NCBI RefSeq assembly: GCF_030269925.1
Contig: NC_085107.1
Coordinates: 7,502,001-7,566,000 of the forward strand
DNA: 64,000 nt
Direction: 5' to 3'
DNA from: Bombyx mori
Lineage: Eukaryota; Arthropoda; Insecta; Lepidoptera; Bombycidae
The stretch's first letter is position 1, and every line of letters starts with the position of its first letter. The position numbers and the translations under genes are program-made. A model generated the notes under the pieces. That model was not told the DNA's origin, did not search any database, and saw nothing but the letters and a program-made list of their open reading frames with translations. Shown in pieces: positions 39,808 to 52,700 of this stretch.

Positions 39808-40400
39808 TTAAATTGCCCGCCGACCCAGAGGCCCAGTGGTCGTAGGACCGACGACCGCCGGTTGAACGTATAGGGTTGCGGGACGAGATGCGCTCCGCAT
39901 GGAATGCAACGCATTGGCCGCTCTCACGCGTTACCACTGACTAATAAGAGGCTAAGGACGCCTGCCCACCGGAGCGGAGCCAGGCAACGGAGCGGAGAAA
40001 CGAAGAAATATTAACAAAATCAAAATCATAAGATTACAAAATGATTCAATGATGCAAAATCATTTTGCAAATATGATTTTGTTCAATCTTATATATTTTT
40101 TGTCTAATCTTAAAATCATTTTGCAATCTGAAGATTTTGATTTTGTGCAATCTTATTGGTTAATATTTCTCCGTTTCGCCGCTCCACTGCCTGGCTCCGC
40201 TCCGGTGGACAGGCCCCATTAGTCGCTGGTTATTGAGTGAAAATTGCCCACCGACCGCGAGGCCCGGTGATCGTGGCACCGACGACCGCCAGTTGAACGT
40301 ATAGGGTCGCGGGACGAGATGCGCTCCGGGAATGCAACGCGTTGCCCGCTCTCACGCGTTACCACTGACTGATACGAGGCTTAGTCGCGGGTTGTTGAGT
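39808..40400. repeat. Direct duplication of a ~150-bp block flanking the MITE
   Basis: 39808-39956 and 40242-40400 are about 85-90% alike by eye: both carry gttgaacgtatagggt, gcgggacgagatgcgctccg and gctctcacgcgttaccactg. The second copy continues through gaggcttagtcgcgg, where the first is interrupted by the MITE, so it shows the empty target. The block itself is not identified. Confidence 0.85.
39957..40217. mobile_element. Harbinger-like MITE with long inverted repeats
   Basis: About 55-bp terminal inverted repeats: cctgcccaccggagcggagc from 39961 and, on the other strand, cctgtccaccggagcggagc ending at 40213, each continuing to gaaatattaac with few mismatches. The outermost bases (gggcctgtcc) and a likely 3-bp TTA/TAA target duplication fit the PIF/Harbinger superfamily. 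The ~150-bp centre is AT-rich, with repeated aaaatcat motifs and no coding capacity. Confidence 0.85.
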
Positions 40401-42525
40401 GACAGGGGGTCTTCGTCAATTCGTCTCCGTCACGCTCTGGTAATCATCTCTAACACGTAGGCATAAGTCCAGCGATTTCCGCCTGACCCATAAAAAGGAT
40501 AATGAAAAATATGTAAATTATTTGTTTGATCTTAAACGTAATTCTACCCTGGGTTTTGTCAATTTATATTGTTGTCATATATTTTACTAACCTAGTCCAG
40601 AACGATTAACATCTATTAGAAAATTAGGAATAAAAGGTTACTATCGGCGCGCTTTTAAAACTGCATATCAAAATCATAAAGGCACTATTCTAAAAAAATT
40701 ATAATTGGTAATCTGAAAAATCATGAATTTAACAGCACTAAGTTTTGATTACGATCATTAAATATGTTTATTTATCATTATGAAAATAAGTAATATTTTT
40801 TTAAATGGAAACTTTTTTGTTTCGTTTACAGAATATGACAGATCAATGATCCAAAATGGTATTTAAAGTGTTATTTTTAAAATACTAAGTTTTATATTTT
40901 TTTAAACATCATTAAGTTAATCCATGCACATGGCTTCACACCATGGTGGAAATAGACCATCAAAATTGGACAGGGGACTCTTTTCGTTACGTAGAAAGTC
41001 ATTGGGCTAGTGATTTTTTATTTCGATCCTGCAGTAATAAACGAGTACGGCAAATATTGTATGAGCATATAAAATTAATTACCATAAGATGAGCATTTGT
41101 TTATCAAAAAAGGCGTCTAATTTACTAATTTTTATCCCTTAGATTGGTGAAGAATTAAAAAGAATGAAATTTTATATGGACATTTTTTTTTTTTTTATTG
41201 CTTAGATGGGTGGACGAGCTCACAGCCCACCTGGTGTTAAGTGGTTACTGGAGCCCATAGACATCCACAACGTAAATGCGCCACCCACCTTGAGATACAA
41301 GTTCTAAGGTCTCATGTATAGTTACAACGGCTGCCCCACCCTTCAAACTGAAACGCATTACTGCTTTACGGCAGAAATAGGCAGGGTGGTGGTACCCACC
41401 CGCGCGGACTCACAAGAGGTCCTACCACCAGTAATTACGCAAATTATTGTGGCAGTTACTTGATTTCTTATAGACTGAAATAAATTTTAAACCTTATTAT
41501 CGTAGCTTAGAATGCATTATTATTTACCGCCAATGTTTCATGGCTATTAAAAATTTTAAAAATTCTGAAATGGATCTTTTTTTATAGGCAGTCTCAAGGC
41601 AGTACCGCGGGCCAAAGTTAACATTACTTACATTGCATTATTACTCACATTACAGTTATTACTTAAAACTACTAATCACATTCTTAAATATGCATTTTTT
41701 TGTTAGTATATAATAATAATACAGTAATATTAATAAACTTGTATAAAGTTATTCCACTCTTCACTAAATAAATATAAAATTTGCACAAAAAAGTCTCTAT
41801 TTTGTTAAAAATTAAAGCTCATTTGACTCAAACTAGGATAAATTTTAATATTAAACAAAATAGATATTTTTTACGACAGTTATTATTTTTATTAAAAACG
41901 AGATTTAGTTATCTAAAGTTTATACCAATAAACTAATTTGGGTTGTTCATTAACGTACGCTTTTTAGCACTTAAAGTACATACGCGGATTGCAAGTCGCG
42001 AAATATGATTGCCGTAAATTTTTTACCGAACGTCGTCGTACGTGCACACGACCCGGCAGCGTCTAGCGTACTAAACCAACTATCATAGGAACACTGGATT
42101 TAGGTGCCCTCAGTCTGTTAAATATTTAAATTATCGAACAAAACATATTATTCGTAAACAAGTCATTCGTTAAAATTTCGGATAACATCAATCATTGATT
42201 TCGATCAGCACATTATAAATTAAACAATTTAATTGGTATGAATTAAATTAAAATGCCCTTTTGTTATTTTTGTGTGCATAACATTATTTGTATTATGATG
42301 ATCTATTCATTTGATTTCCACTAACGCTCAGATAAGTTACAAAAGTTGATGTAGGTAATTGACGTCAGATAGTTTCAAAGCCGGCGGGTATTTTCCTGAA
42401 TTTTCTGAACGCATTATGCTTGTAGCGCCATCTGTTGTACTTTCTTTAAATGCTAGAAGTGAAAATACTCAAAATGATTTGAAGATGTCGCTGCATGGTT
42501 CATTTGTTTTATTTATTAGTAACTA
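40401..42525. other. No gene recognised
   Basis: AT-rich DNA containing only the Bm1 copy at 41183-41434. Confidence 0.4.
41183..41434 (-). mobile_element. Bm1 SINE, 5'-truncated
   Basis: Minus-sense, T run of about 14, full body to cctaccaccagtaa. Confidence 0.93.
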
Positions 42526-42565
42526 GCGGCCAGCTCCGGCTTCGCTCCGGGTCTTTAACAAAAAA
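42526..42565 (-). mobile_element. Helitron-like 3' end fragment
   Basis: On the minus strand gacccggagcgaagccggag leads to ctggccgctagt: GC-rich hairpin and CTAGT end of a Helitron-like element, with no recognisable 5' part. Confidence 0.5.
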
Positions 42566-42634
42566 TTCAAAATAAAAAATTATAATACACACACATTAAC
42601 CCTTATATTTGCGTCAGGTCATTGTTTTTATACT

Positions 42635-43332
42635 GGTGGTAGCACCTCTTGTGAGTCCGCACGAGTAGGTACTACCGCCTATTTCTGCCGTGAAGCAGTA
42701 ATGCGTTTCGATTCGAAGGGTGGGGCAGCCGTTGTGACTATTTTTTTTTTATTGCCTTTGTAGGCAGACGAGCTTACGGCCCACCTGATGGTAAGTGGTT
42801 ACTGTCGCCCATAGACTTCAGCAATGCCAGGAGCAGAGCCAAGCCGCTGCCTACTGCTTAATACTCTCCACAAGCCTCGTTTGAAGAAGGACATGTCATA
42901 GCGCTCGGGAAACACCGTGGAGGGGAGCTCATTCCATAGCCGGATGGTACGTGGCAAAAAAGACCTCTGGAAACGCACTGTGGATGACCGCAGTGGCTCC
43001 AGGTAGTACGGATGAACTCTACTCCGGTGGCGGGCGGTGCGATGGTAAAAACGAGACGTTGGTATCATCTCGAACAATTCCTCAGAGCACTCCCCATGGA
43101 ACATGCGGTACAAAATACAGAGGGAACCGAAGTTCCTCCGCAGACCCAGAGGCTCCAAGCGATCCGTGAGAATGGGATTATCGACAATCCAAACGATCCG
43201 ACTATACTGAAACCTTAGAACTATATCTCAAGGTGTGTGGCGCATTTTACGTTGTATATATCTATGGGCTCCAGTAACCAATTAACACCAGGTGGGCTGT
43301 GAGCTCGTCCACACACCTAAGCCATAAAAAAA
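42635..43332 (+). mobile_element. Bm1 SINE split by a CR1 insertion
   Basis: First part 42635-42741, second 43200-43332; the sequence is continuous if the CR1 fragment and one gactat copy are removed. Plus-sense, ending gccataaaaaaa. Confidence 0.9.
42742..43199 (-). mobile_element. CR1-type LINE 3' fragment nested in a Bm1 SINE
   Basis: Minus-sense, 5'-truncated. It encodes the ORF2 C-terminus (FHGECSEELFEMIPTSRFYH) and the 3' UTR with a T run at its plus-strand left end. The hexamer gactat borders it on both sides (42736-42741 and 43200-43205), and the two halves of a plus-sense Bm1 continue outside. Confidence 0.88.
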
Positions 43333-46300
43333 TGCTAAAAAAACTTTCATTGCCTTAATGTGACATTTCATTGTGTCCTTAATTCTGTTGTCTATAGTGT
43401 ATTGGGTGGGTTGCATGAAATAAAATAAACAAATCAGTCCAAATTATTTAATGCTTATGTGTTATTATATCGATAACGCTATGATGTATAAATGAAAAAA
43501 TAAATAGTATTATATTTACTTTAAATAGCTTTTATAGTAACAGATAATGATAATGCTTCTCTTTTATGTTTATATACACAGTGTAAGGCGTTTATTGGAT
43601 ACAGTATCCTATCAATACTTAAGATTTTTCGTAGTTTAAAACGATTGCGAATATTAACTTTTTAAAGAACTAAAGTACAGCTAAATCTTTCGTCTTTATA
43701 TCTTAAATATTCTTTAAACGATATGAAAATTGGAAATTAGCATTTCGTACTAATCTAAAAACCATAACTACTATAAGCTATACACTAACGCCATCACTCG
43801 TAACGTAAATCGAATGGCTCATCGAACAAGAAAAACTCTATGCAATCAACTTAAAACTATAAAAATGCTAAAAAAAATATAATCTGCAATAAGAACACGC
43901 CATATACAGTTTTTAAATTATATACATCACAATGAAAATTTGCGTCGCTAAAAGTAAAATAAACGATAATGCCGCTTCTGTAACTACATGATTTCTTCTC
44001 AATTAAATATCAATTAAAAGTTAAATACTTTGCTAATAATACTTTATATTTTAATACAAATTTAGAAACTTTATTAATACAACTATTGTTTCGATTAGGA
44101 GAGCATAATAAAAAAAATATTAAGCCAAAAATAATAATGATAAATACATTTTACACCAGCCAACGATCATAGAATGTAACGGAAAAAGTCAATTTTATAA
44201 ATTCAACCAAAAAAAGACATCACGTTTTTACAGAATAACAATATACTTTAAGAAAATATTTGCATAGCATATTATTGCTTTCAATTAATTGCGTTACTGC
44301 TGCTCATTCATTCTAACCATACTGTTATCAACGTTACTTCGTAAATGCTGTAAGCATAGAATCACTCAGCATTGTAACTATAAATACCATCTATATGTAT
44401 AATAATTATTCGGTAACAATGTAGACATTCATCATCTATTTAATACATCGAGTTTAATAGTTTCCACATATTGTCATTTGTAGGATACGCATATTCTAAA
44501 TATGAAACAAGGGTTTTATTTATATTTTTACATGACAAGACTAAGTATACTGTATTTAAATATAGATATATCGTATTTTTTTTCTTCAAAGGCGCGATAT
44601 TACATTTTATTATTGCTTCATTGCTCACTTTAGGGTACATTACAGAGTATCCAAAGAGAAAGTTAATATTTTATTAGCACAACTTGAAAACTCAGTATGA
44701 GAAACGTGGGGTCCAAGTTAAACGGTAGCTCAGCTTGTACGGGTTCTGGACGTACACGGAACCAGTTTATCTGTTTTCCATGAGACTTCTACTACAAAAA
44801 TGATTTGGTTCTACTACAAAAATGATTTGGTTCTACTACAAAAATGATTTGGTTCTACTACAAAAATGATTTGGTTCTACTACAAAAATGATTTGGTTCT
44901 ACTACAAAAATGATTTGGTTCTACTGCAAAAATGATTACTAGTTGATTTCAATAAAGTTTCACTTGGAAACAAGTAATGTAGTCACCACTACAATGCAAG
45001 TACATACATTAACATTAAGCAGTTATGAATAGTAATTAGCTAAAAATATTTATTGGATTTGATCGCAATGATTTTCTTGATGGGCTTTCTATATTTTTGG
45101 CGGTATATAAAATATTAACTTTTCTTCGTAATAAATACTCTTCACTATGATATTTATTAAAGATTACTATTTAAACCTTATCTTAATTCTTAAGCCAACG
45201 GATATTTGATAACATCGCATACAGTGAGTCAAACTGGTTTTAGATCATACACTCTAAGTAAATAAATTGCTAAGGTGCCTCAAAAATTTCATATAGATAA
45301 TCTAAATGTAAAATGCTACAAATTTTTATTAAATTACAATCGATAAAGCCTTGTATCCACTTATTGTTTACGATTCGACTTCACGAGCGTTCCCAGCGAA
45401 CTACTAAGTTTAAGAAATTTTGGTTTAAATGAAAAAGCAACGATTGTAATATCAAGCGAAAACAATCTAAGACAAATATTATAGAACTATATTATGAGAT
45501 CCTGTTGAGATTTCATCTAATTCAATCATAAAAACACGCTAAAATACCATCAATTTCACAGTGTAATAATCAGGCTCGTACTTTCCGAAACACTGTAAAT
45601 ACTCAAAAATATTCTAGGGTCTAAAAAAATATTCACAATTCAATTTAATATCTATACCAAAACTCAACTGATTCAATATCACAGAGTTCGAGATTCAAAA
45701 TGATATTCGAATGCACTGGATAGTGCGGCACACACGTATTGCATTCGTCTCAAAGATGATATTTTTACGGCATCCATTTTCTCGAGAAAATTTACGACTA
45801 CAATGCCACAAATATAAAAAAAAAAAACTATGAATTATTTTATTATTATTATTATGTACAAAGTGCTTATTCTCGATTTTTTACGAATTTCCGGTAAATA
45901 CTGAAAACCACGGCCTAAGCCAAGTGGAGTTCATTTTCAGTGTTAATTTCATCTAATGTTTCGTATTATTATTATTAGTCGAAATGAATACAAATTGAGA
46001 TACTTTACGTAAATTCTACATACACATTTTAAGGATTAATTAAATCCTTCAGAAATAACAAAGTCTACGAGTAAATATGTAAATAAAATCGGTACATTTT
46101 GATTATTGAAACCAAAAAAAAAACAACTACTAATTGAAACCAGAGATTAGGAGGTTAAGAATCTACGAATGGAAATATATATCAGCGTTTTTCTAACGTT
46201 ATTCTTATTTAAAGGTAGATGCAGTATGTATATAAATACTGAAATGAGTTGCTGTAAATAGTCATGTACTTCTGTCTCTCTCTCTCTTAATATAATATAT

Positions 46301-46712
46301 TAAAGTTAATAGTTTCGGAAGGCGGCTTGCGACTTAGCAACGACTTTGAAAATATCAAATACTTTGTGACAGGCATGTAGTGGATGGTCTGTTAATTTAT
46401 GTCAATTTAATCTCGTAAAATCGGTACATTAGGAAGATAACTTAATTTTCAAATTATATTTTATATAAATACTACATTCATTCTTTGAAGTTCGAAGTCT
46501 TTGAAGTAAAGCCAGAGATGCAATAACCACCGAAAAAACCCTTTAAATACAAGTGAACAATACATTTCACTAAGCAATTGACTCATTAGGGTCAGCGTAA
46601 ATTTGCGACATTTGTTAATTCATAAAATAACCATTCACTAAACATGCCTGACGTGATATAACTACAACAAAAAAGCTTCAATAAATTACTGATGATTATT
46701 ATCGTTCATTCC
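43333..46712. other. AT-rich stretch downstream of JIP1, possibly its 3' UTR
   Basis: No coding match on either strand. Apart from the 22-bp minisatellite, only low-complexity AT-rich sequence is seen. It directly follows the JIP1 stop on the minus strand, so part of it is probably the 3' UTR; no single polyadenylation site can be chosen. Confidence 0.4.
44787..44938. repeat. 22-bp minisatellite, seven copies
   Basis: The unit ttctactacaaaaatgattt plus gg repeats six times without error from 44787 to 44918. A seventh, imperfect copy (one A to G change, truncated) runs to about 44938. It lies about 1.8 kb beyond the JIP1 stop codon and could be in that gene's 3' UTR. Confidence 0.95.
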
Positions 46713-46785
46713 CTATTCTATGTAGATGTCCTCAATTGGGTACGCTGTCTCGATAAACTTCTGATAAAATCTTTGAAAAGCTCTC
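46713..46785 (-). CDS. Aplip1: JIP1 last coding exon with the kinesin-light-chain tail
   Basis: Acceptor ttttcag precedes 46785 on the minus strand. The exon closes the PTB domain ([15 protein letters not shown]) and ends IEDIYIE then TAG at 46715-46713. In mammalian JIP1 the equivalent end is EDIYLE, the segment bound by the TPR repeats of kinesin light chain, so cargo-motor binding is probably conserved. Confidence 0.93.
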
Positions 46786-49700
46786 CTGAAAAAAAAAAGC
46801 AATACAGAAATTGATTAATTGATTAATTAGTCAACGGAGAAATTGGGTCGCGTTTCCGATCCGGTGGTGGATTCTGCGAAACACTGCACTTGCTAGGACC
46901 AGTGTTAGCAACACTTCCGGTTTGAGCCCCGTCAGCTCACCTACACGTTAGGGTAAAGCTGAAATAGCCTCTCAAGTCTATCAGCACAGGTAGGGAAAAA
47001 AAAGGAAAAATCTTGGAGTTCTGTGAGTAAGTTCCACAGGAAGTCCTCTGAGCAGTCGTTTGAGCTACTAATACCGTTTTTACCATCGCACCAACCGACA
47101 ATGCAGAGTAGCAGAGTGCATTCTTACTGCTGAAACTATTTTAAGACATCCTTTTTACTTCGTACTACGCTCCGTACATTCGAGAGCTATTATACGACCT
47201 TTCCTAGTAGTAATTCCCGATTCTTTCTATTAGCATTAAAACGCCATTTTATTATTTTATCTATTGCAAGCTTTAATGGCAAAAGTCGTTCGTAAGCCTA
47301 TATTAAAAACACTATACAAGATAACCTTTGCCGGTGTCAAATGTGTAGGAAAATTACATTAATAGTATGTACCTAAATATGAATTAAGGTTCTTAATAAA
47401 GGCTTCTTTACCTTTATATTTATACTAGTTTTCAAGTTTTAATGCTGCTCTTGATAAAAACTGTTGCGTTGTAGAGTGAGTTTATTAGTTACTAGCTCAC
47501 ATTCGTTTTTAAAGCAGGACATAAGATGTACATTGTCTTACCCGACTGCTTCTGCGACTGGCCTGGTAGACTCCTGTCCTCGAAATACGTGGCAAGCGAA
47601 TCGTTGAAGGGTCGGGTGTTTTGTGATGAAACCCAGGTAACGATGATCTCGAGGATGGAAAGCGCAAAACGATACGTTCTTCAGCGAGTAAAAGTAATCG
47701 ATACAGGGTCCGTTGCGATTTCTCTGTAGTACACAAAGAGTAGAAAACAATCAATTAACAAACCAGTCCAGTCAGATTACATTAGGTTTTATAATATAAA
47801 TTTCCGAATTTGGCATTCCAAATTAAACAAGCAGGATTGTGGTGTGCGCTGGGCAGAGTCATAAGAAGACTATACCGTCGCTGGTTTCGTAAAACCAACT
47901 TGAGCTATATTTAGCGAAAATAATGGCAGAATGGATTTTCTGAATATGGGAACGTGATATTTCAAATCAGCACAGCCTACAGAAATACAGTTGTAGTTTT
48001 TACATAATATTTCTTTTTATATATTTTTTGGCCCTAGGAGATTTAAAGTAATGTAACATATTACTAAAGAAATTTACAAAATTCGTATGCAAACGTGAAT
48101 AAAAAATTACTGGCGGTCGGACGTATTGTCAGGCTGCACTGGTAGGAGCCCCTAGTCTGTCCGTTTTTGCCACAAAGCAGTTACTGGTTTCTGATTCATG
48201 ACCGGGATAGCGGTTAAACTATACAAATGCAACTTTAGAACCTACGTGTGAAGGTAGGTGACGGCATTTACGAGGTGATTGATATCTATGGCTTCCGATA
48301 ACCACTTAAGCTGGTGGGTCGTGAGAGCGTACTATGAGAATACAATGAAAAAAAAACAGGCAATAACGATAGCTAATAAGTAGATATTCACAATTCTTGA
48401 AACGGAAATTTAATTTGGGAAGCTAGCATAAACTGGAATGTGTACTTTTCAGTTGAATTTTTTAGTTTACCTTTAGTATCTAATGTAATTTATAGTATGG
48501 TATGTTATTCATTATGAGATGCTATTTATCAGCAATGTGAAATAAATCCCAGAGCATGTGTTTTAACTCATCAGAATGATTGGCAAGGTGAAAAATAGAT
48601 TCGTTCGTATTTAACTCGTAATCTATGTTTCCTCGACGAGAATGTTTTCACTTGTTTGCCATAAAAAATGTAATACTGAAATCACCGGTTTGTATGATCA
48701 TGAAAAAGTGTTGCTTCGAAATTGTTGAGTTTAATTTACTGAAATATGAAATTGATATTGAAAAGTGTACATATTTATGTAAACTGCTGAATAAGTAGAG
48801 ATTAAAAACTAAAATATCATATAGTAAACCTTCATCTGAAGAAATCCAAACCTTCTCTTTTAACGTTACAGACGTAAAAGCATAGTAATGTATGTATGAA
48901 GCATTATTATTTGTCTCACATAAACACACGCGTTTGTTCCTTAATAATTCTTTTCTTGTAATAACAAATACAAGTTTCAAAATTTTTATTACGATAGACG
49001 TTAGAATGAATTATAGACTGTTTACGAATACCGAACTGTAGAACATCAAAATTGATGGACGTGTTTAAAAGAAAAAACGCTTTAATTTTACATTTAGCAC
49101 GTGTTGAATAATATTGTAAATATTTGGTTTTATCATCAGAGTAGTCCCGCTTCAAACAAGTTGAACATTTAAAATCGAATGATAATTTTACGATGAAAAT
49201 ATGAAATAATCAACCATTTGAAGATGTCCGTTTATTTATAATTTTTATCAAGGTTATTTGCAAGCAGCTATGTTTATCGTAATTAAAATATATCGTTTTG
49301 AAATTCTTTTGAACTTAAGAAATTCTTCTTACATTTCTATACGTATTAGCTGTTACTTTTTAATTTTGAAGTTGAAAGCGGTTTTAAATTTCATTAAAAT
49401 TATATAATTAGTAAAAGTTCGATTTTAAATTAAATTATTATGTTTCAAATAGGACGTAATGACGGTTATTGGTTTGACACACGGATTACGAATGAAATAT
49501 AACGTACAGACTTTAAGTATGTCTTATACTTACCTCTGGCTTGGAACGGTCAACCATACGAAGCCCCTGATCAGATACTTCAAGAATACAAGGCTGAATG
49601 GTAGGTTCAGTGCTGCATTCACCGACAATCTTTTTTACAGCTTGGCAAACGACACCTGTACCTTTATGGGCTAAAGTTTCTACGGAGCCCATATACCTAT

Positions 49701-52700
49701 AAATAAATTAATCAAGAATACATAAATATAAAGATTACATATAGTTATAAAAATAAGTGTTACGGGTAAAGGAAAGAAATACACACGACACAAGAACAAA
49801 TATACGCAGATCTCGAACATTTTGAAATATCTTTCTTCCTCTTCTTTCTTTCTTGTACTGATTCCGACCGAGAGCTGAGGTCGGCTCTCGTAATGCTATG
49901 TACTACTTACTTGCGGCTACTAACTATTAAGCTGTCGACAGGGACGTCTTAAACTAGGCTGGGGCCCTTGGGCACACAAGAATTTGAGGCCCTTTTGGAA
50001 AGTAAAAAAAGCGAATTATAATAACATTTTTTACTGAGTATGACCATTTATTATAGGTAATCAAATACAGTATGATATAAAAATATTAATTATATTAGAA
50101 TGCTGCTGGTTTTTTGGTTACGATTACGATAATGGTTTCTTTCGGGATTTCTGTTGAGAAAAATATTTCATTATATCTTTAAAGTAAACTTTTTGAAGGA
50201 TATCACTTTCCATGCCCATAATTGACAAATTACTCAGCCGTTCTTGTAACATTGTTGTTCGCAATTCATTTTTTATTCTCTTAAGCTGCGAAAATAACCG
50301 CTCTCGACTACAGTTGGTAACCAAATTGTCGGTCCTTCGGGGCCCCACTGAGAATGGGGGCCCTGGGCACGGGCCCCGTGTGCCCTTATGGTAAAGACGG
50401 TATTGGCTGTCGAGAGATTAACGGACAACAACATCTGGAACCCTACGAGAGATTTACCATATACAAAACTACGTTAAGAAAACTAACCCAAGATAAATTG
50501 CTCACCCTAATAAATATCGTTCCCTTTTTACTTTGGCATTTGCTGGGTCGAAGTCGTTGTAATCCATATCGACTGCGTAGGCGGAGGGAAAGATTCCTTG
50601 CTGTCCTGTTCGTAAATTTACACCTAAAACGAAAAACAGGATTCTTATTTATGAAAATTATTATACATAATATAAATAGGTGAGTTACATTAGTAATATC
50701 ACTTTAGTTGCATAATCTCGAATGAATGTGTTATAAGATCGCCCTACCTTCGCACCATAGATCTTCTGCTTCTTTTTGAACATAAATAGGGTCCCCTATT
50801 TCCACCTCGATTTCATCGTGATGCCTAGGGTTAAATTTATGTAGGCCTCTGTGGGTTGCTTCAAGCATTTCTAGTTGACTATGAGGTACTGTGGTCATAT
50901 TTCCTGCAAAATTCATTCCACTGATACTGCAACTGGACGAGGGCGACACTAAAAGAATGAAAAAAACATATAAATATTTTTAATTAAAGTACTTGACTGA
51001 TTCACGTTTTGTTAAGTAACTGAACGAACCGTTTTGCTGTAAGGGTATTGGCGACAAACTCTTTGGACCCGTGTCGATAGGGGAATGTGCGGTGCTGTGT
51101 CCACTGTCGACATCTCCCAAGCTTTGCAGTCTCTCCGAATCTGGGCTGGAGTCTTCGTCGAGGAGATAGCCACATTTTAGCACGAGCAGTGGTCTGCTGT
51201 GACATCCTGGTCTTACGAGCATCCCGGTTAGAGCCCCAAGTTCATCAGCTAGAGATGCTGGTTGGCCACATGCTAGAATAGATGCTGTAAAAGTTAAAAC
51301 GCCAGATGAGGAACTAAATCGTCACTTTAGATTTGTTACTTTAAAAAAAATATGCTTTTAATCCGATAATCAAGAAATCATGCAATTATATATTTGTCGA
51401 TGTTGCATGTAAGCATTAAGGGCCACCAGGGCATTTTTAGGGTTCAGGTTTCATAAGGAAAAAATGGAACCTTCAAAGGATCACTTTGTCGTCAGACTGT
51501 CTATCAGTGTTTTTGTGTGTTCAGGTCGTTATTCTTATGAACACATATGCAGTTAGATTTAGTTCCAAATACAAAGGCTTTACGACCGAAGGAAGCCATA
51601 CTCAATCTCAAGCTTTTCAGTTAACGCAATTTATAGAGCACTTTCTGTTACTCTAGTATAATGAAATATGGCAAGAGGTTATGCTCTTATAGCACAAGTA
51701 AAGATAAAAGTCTGAAAATATTATATAATTCGTATCTTCGAAGTCAAAATTATAAAAAAATATAAAAAGTTGTTGTTGAACCTCAGCCTCAGCCTTGGTC
51801 TGAGTACTCGGGTATTACTGTCCTTATTGTCTTTATTTTGTTTTTAATTTTTTATTATTATTAACAGTATTATTAAATCTCTATTGATATATTAATGTAA
51901 TGCATGCTGTGATTGCCTCTAATTAGAGTTGCAGTTATCAATCGGTCTATACATGTCAATGTTATTTTATGTCTTACTGTAAACCCTGTCGGTAAGCCTT
52001 AAATAAATAAATAAATGAAATAAAAGTATTGTTTTGATAAACAAACTGCGTTATTGTTAGTTAGTGCAGCATTAGCTATTAAGTGGAAAATGAACGGGAG
52101 ACACATTTTTTGACACCAAAGACAACTTGTCTTTAATAGGCATAAACGGGAAACCCAAATAACTTAATATTTGATCGCGGTAATTTCTGGTGTATTTCAA
52201 ATTGAAATGTTCTGGCTCTGTTGAAATGTGAGGTCGAAATGTTGTCTAGAATAGCGCTCCATCTCTTCCCGTAGTGGACGTTAAAGGGATTCACAGTTTT
52301 TTTTTAATGTTGATATCCTTAAAACTGGGCAGCAGTGTTGTCTATGTATTAAGCTGCTTTCAGACTACGCTATACTATAGTGCCATATTATAGTATAGCA
52401 GCCTATACTTAGCCAATAATATATAGCACAGTATTGTGTGAACGTGTCCATATTATCATCAATGTACGGTATGCGATATTGTTGTTTATTTCGCTTTTTG
52501 TCGCTGCCTACCGCTTAATACTCTCCAAAAGCCTCTTTTAAAGAAGGACATGTGGTAGCGCTCGGGAAAAGCGTGGAGGGGAGCTCAATCCATAACCGGA
52601 TGGCACGAGGCAAATGTGCTATGTGTTATAATAGTATATGCTATTATATTATAGCGTAGTCTGAAAGCGACTTTATAATAGCACATCGAGCTCGCCAACC

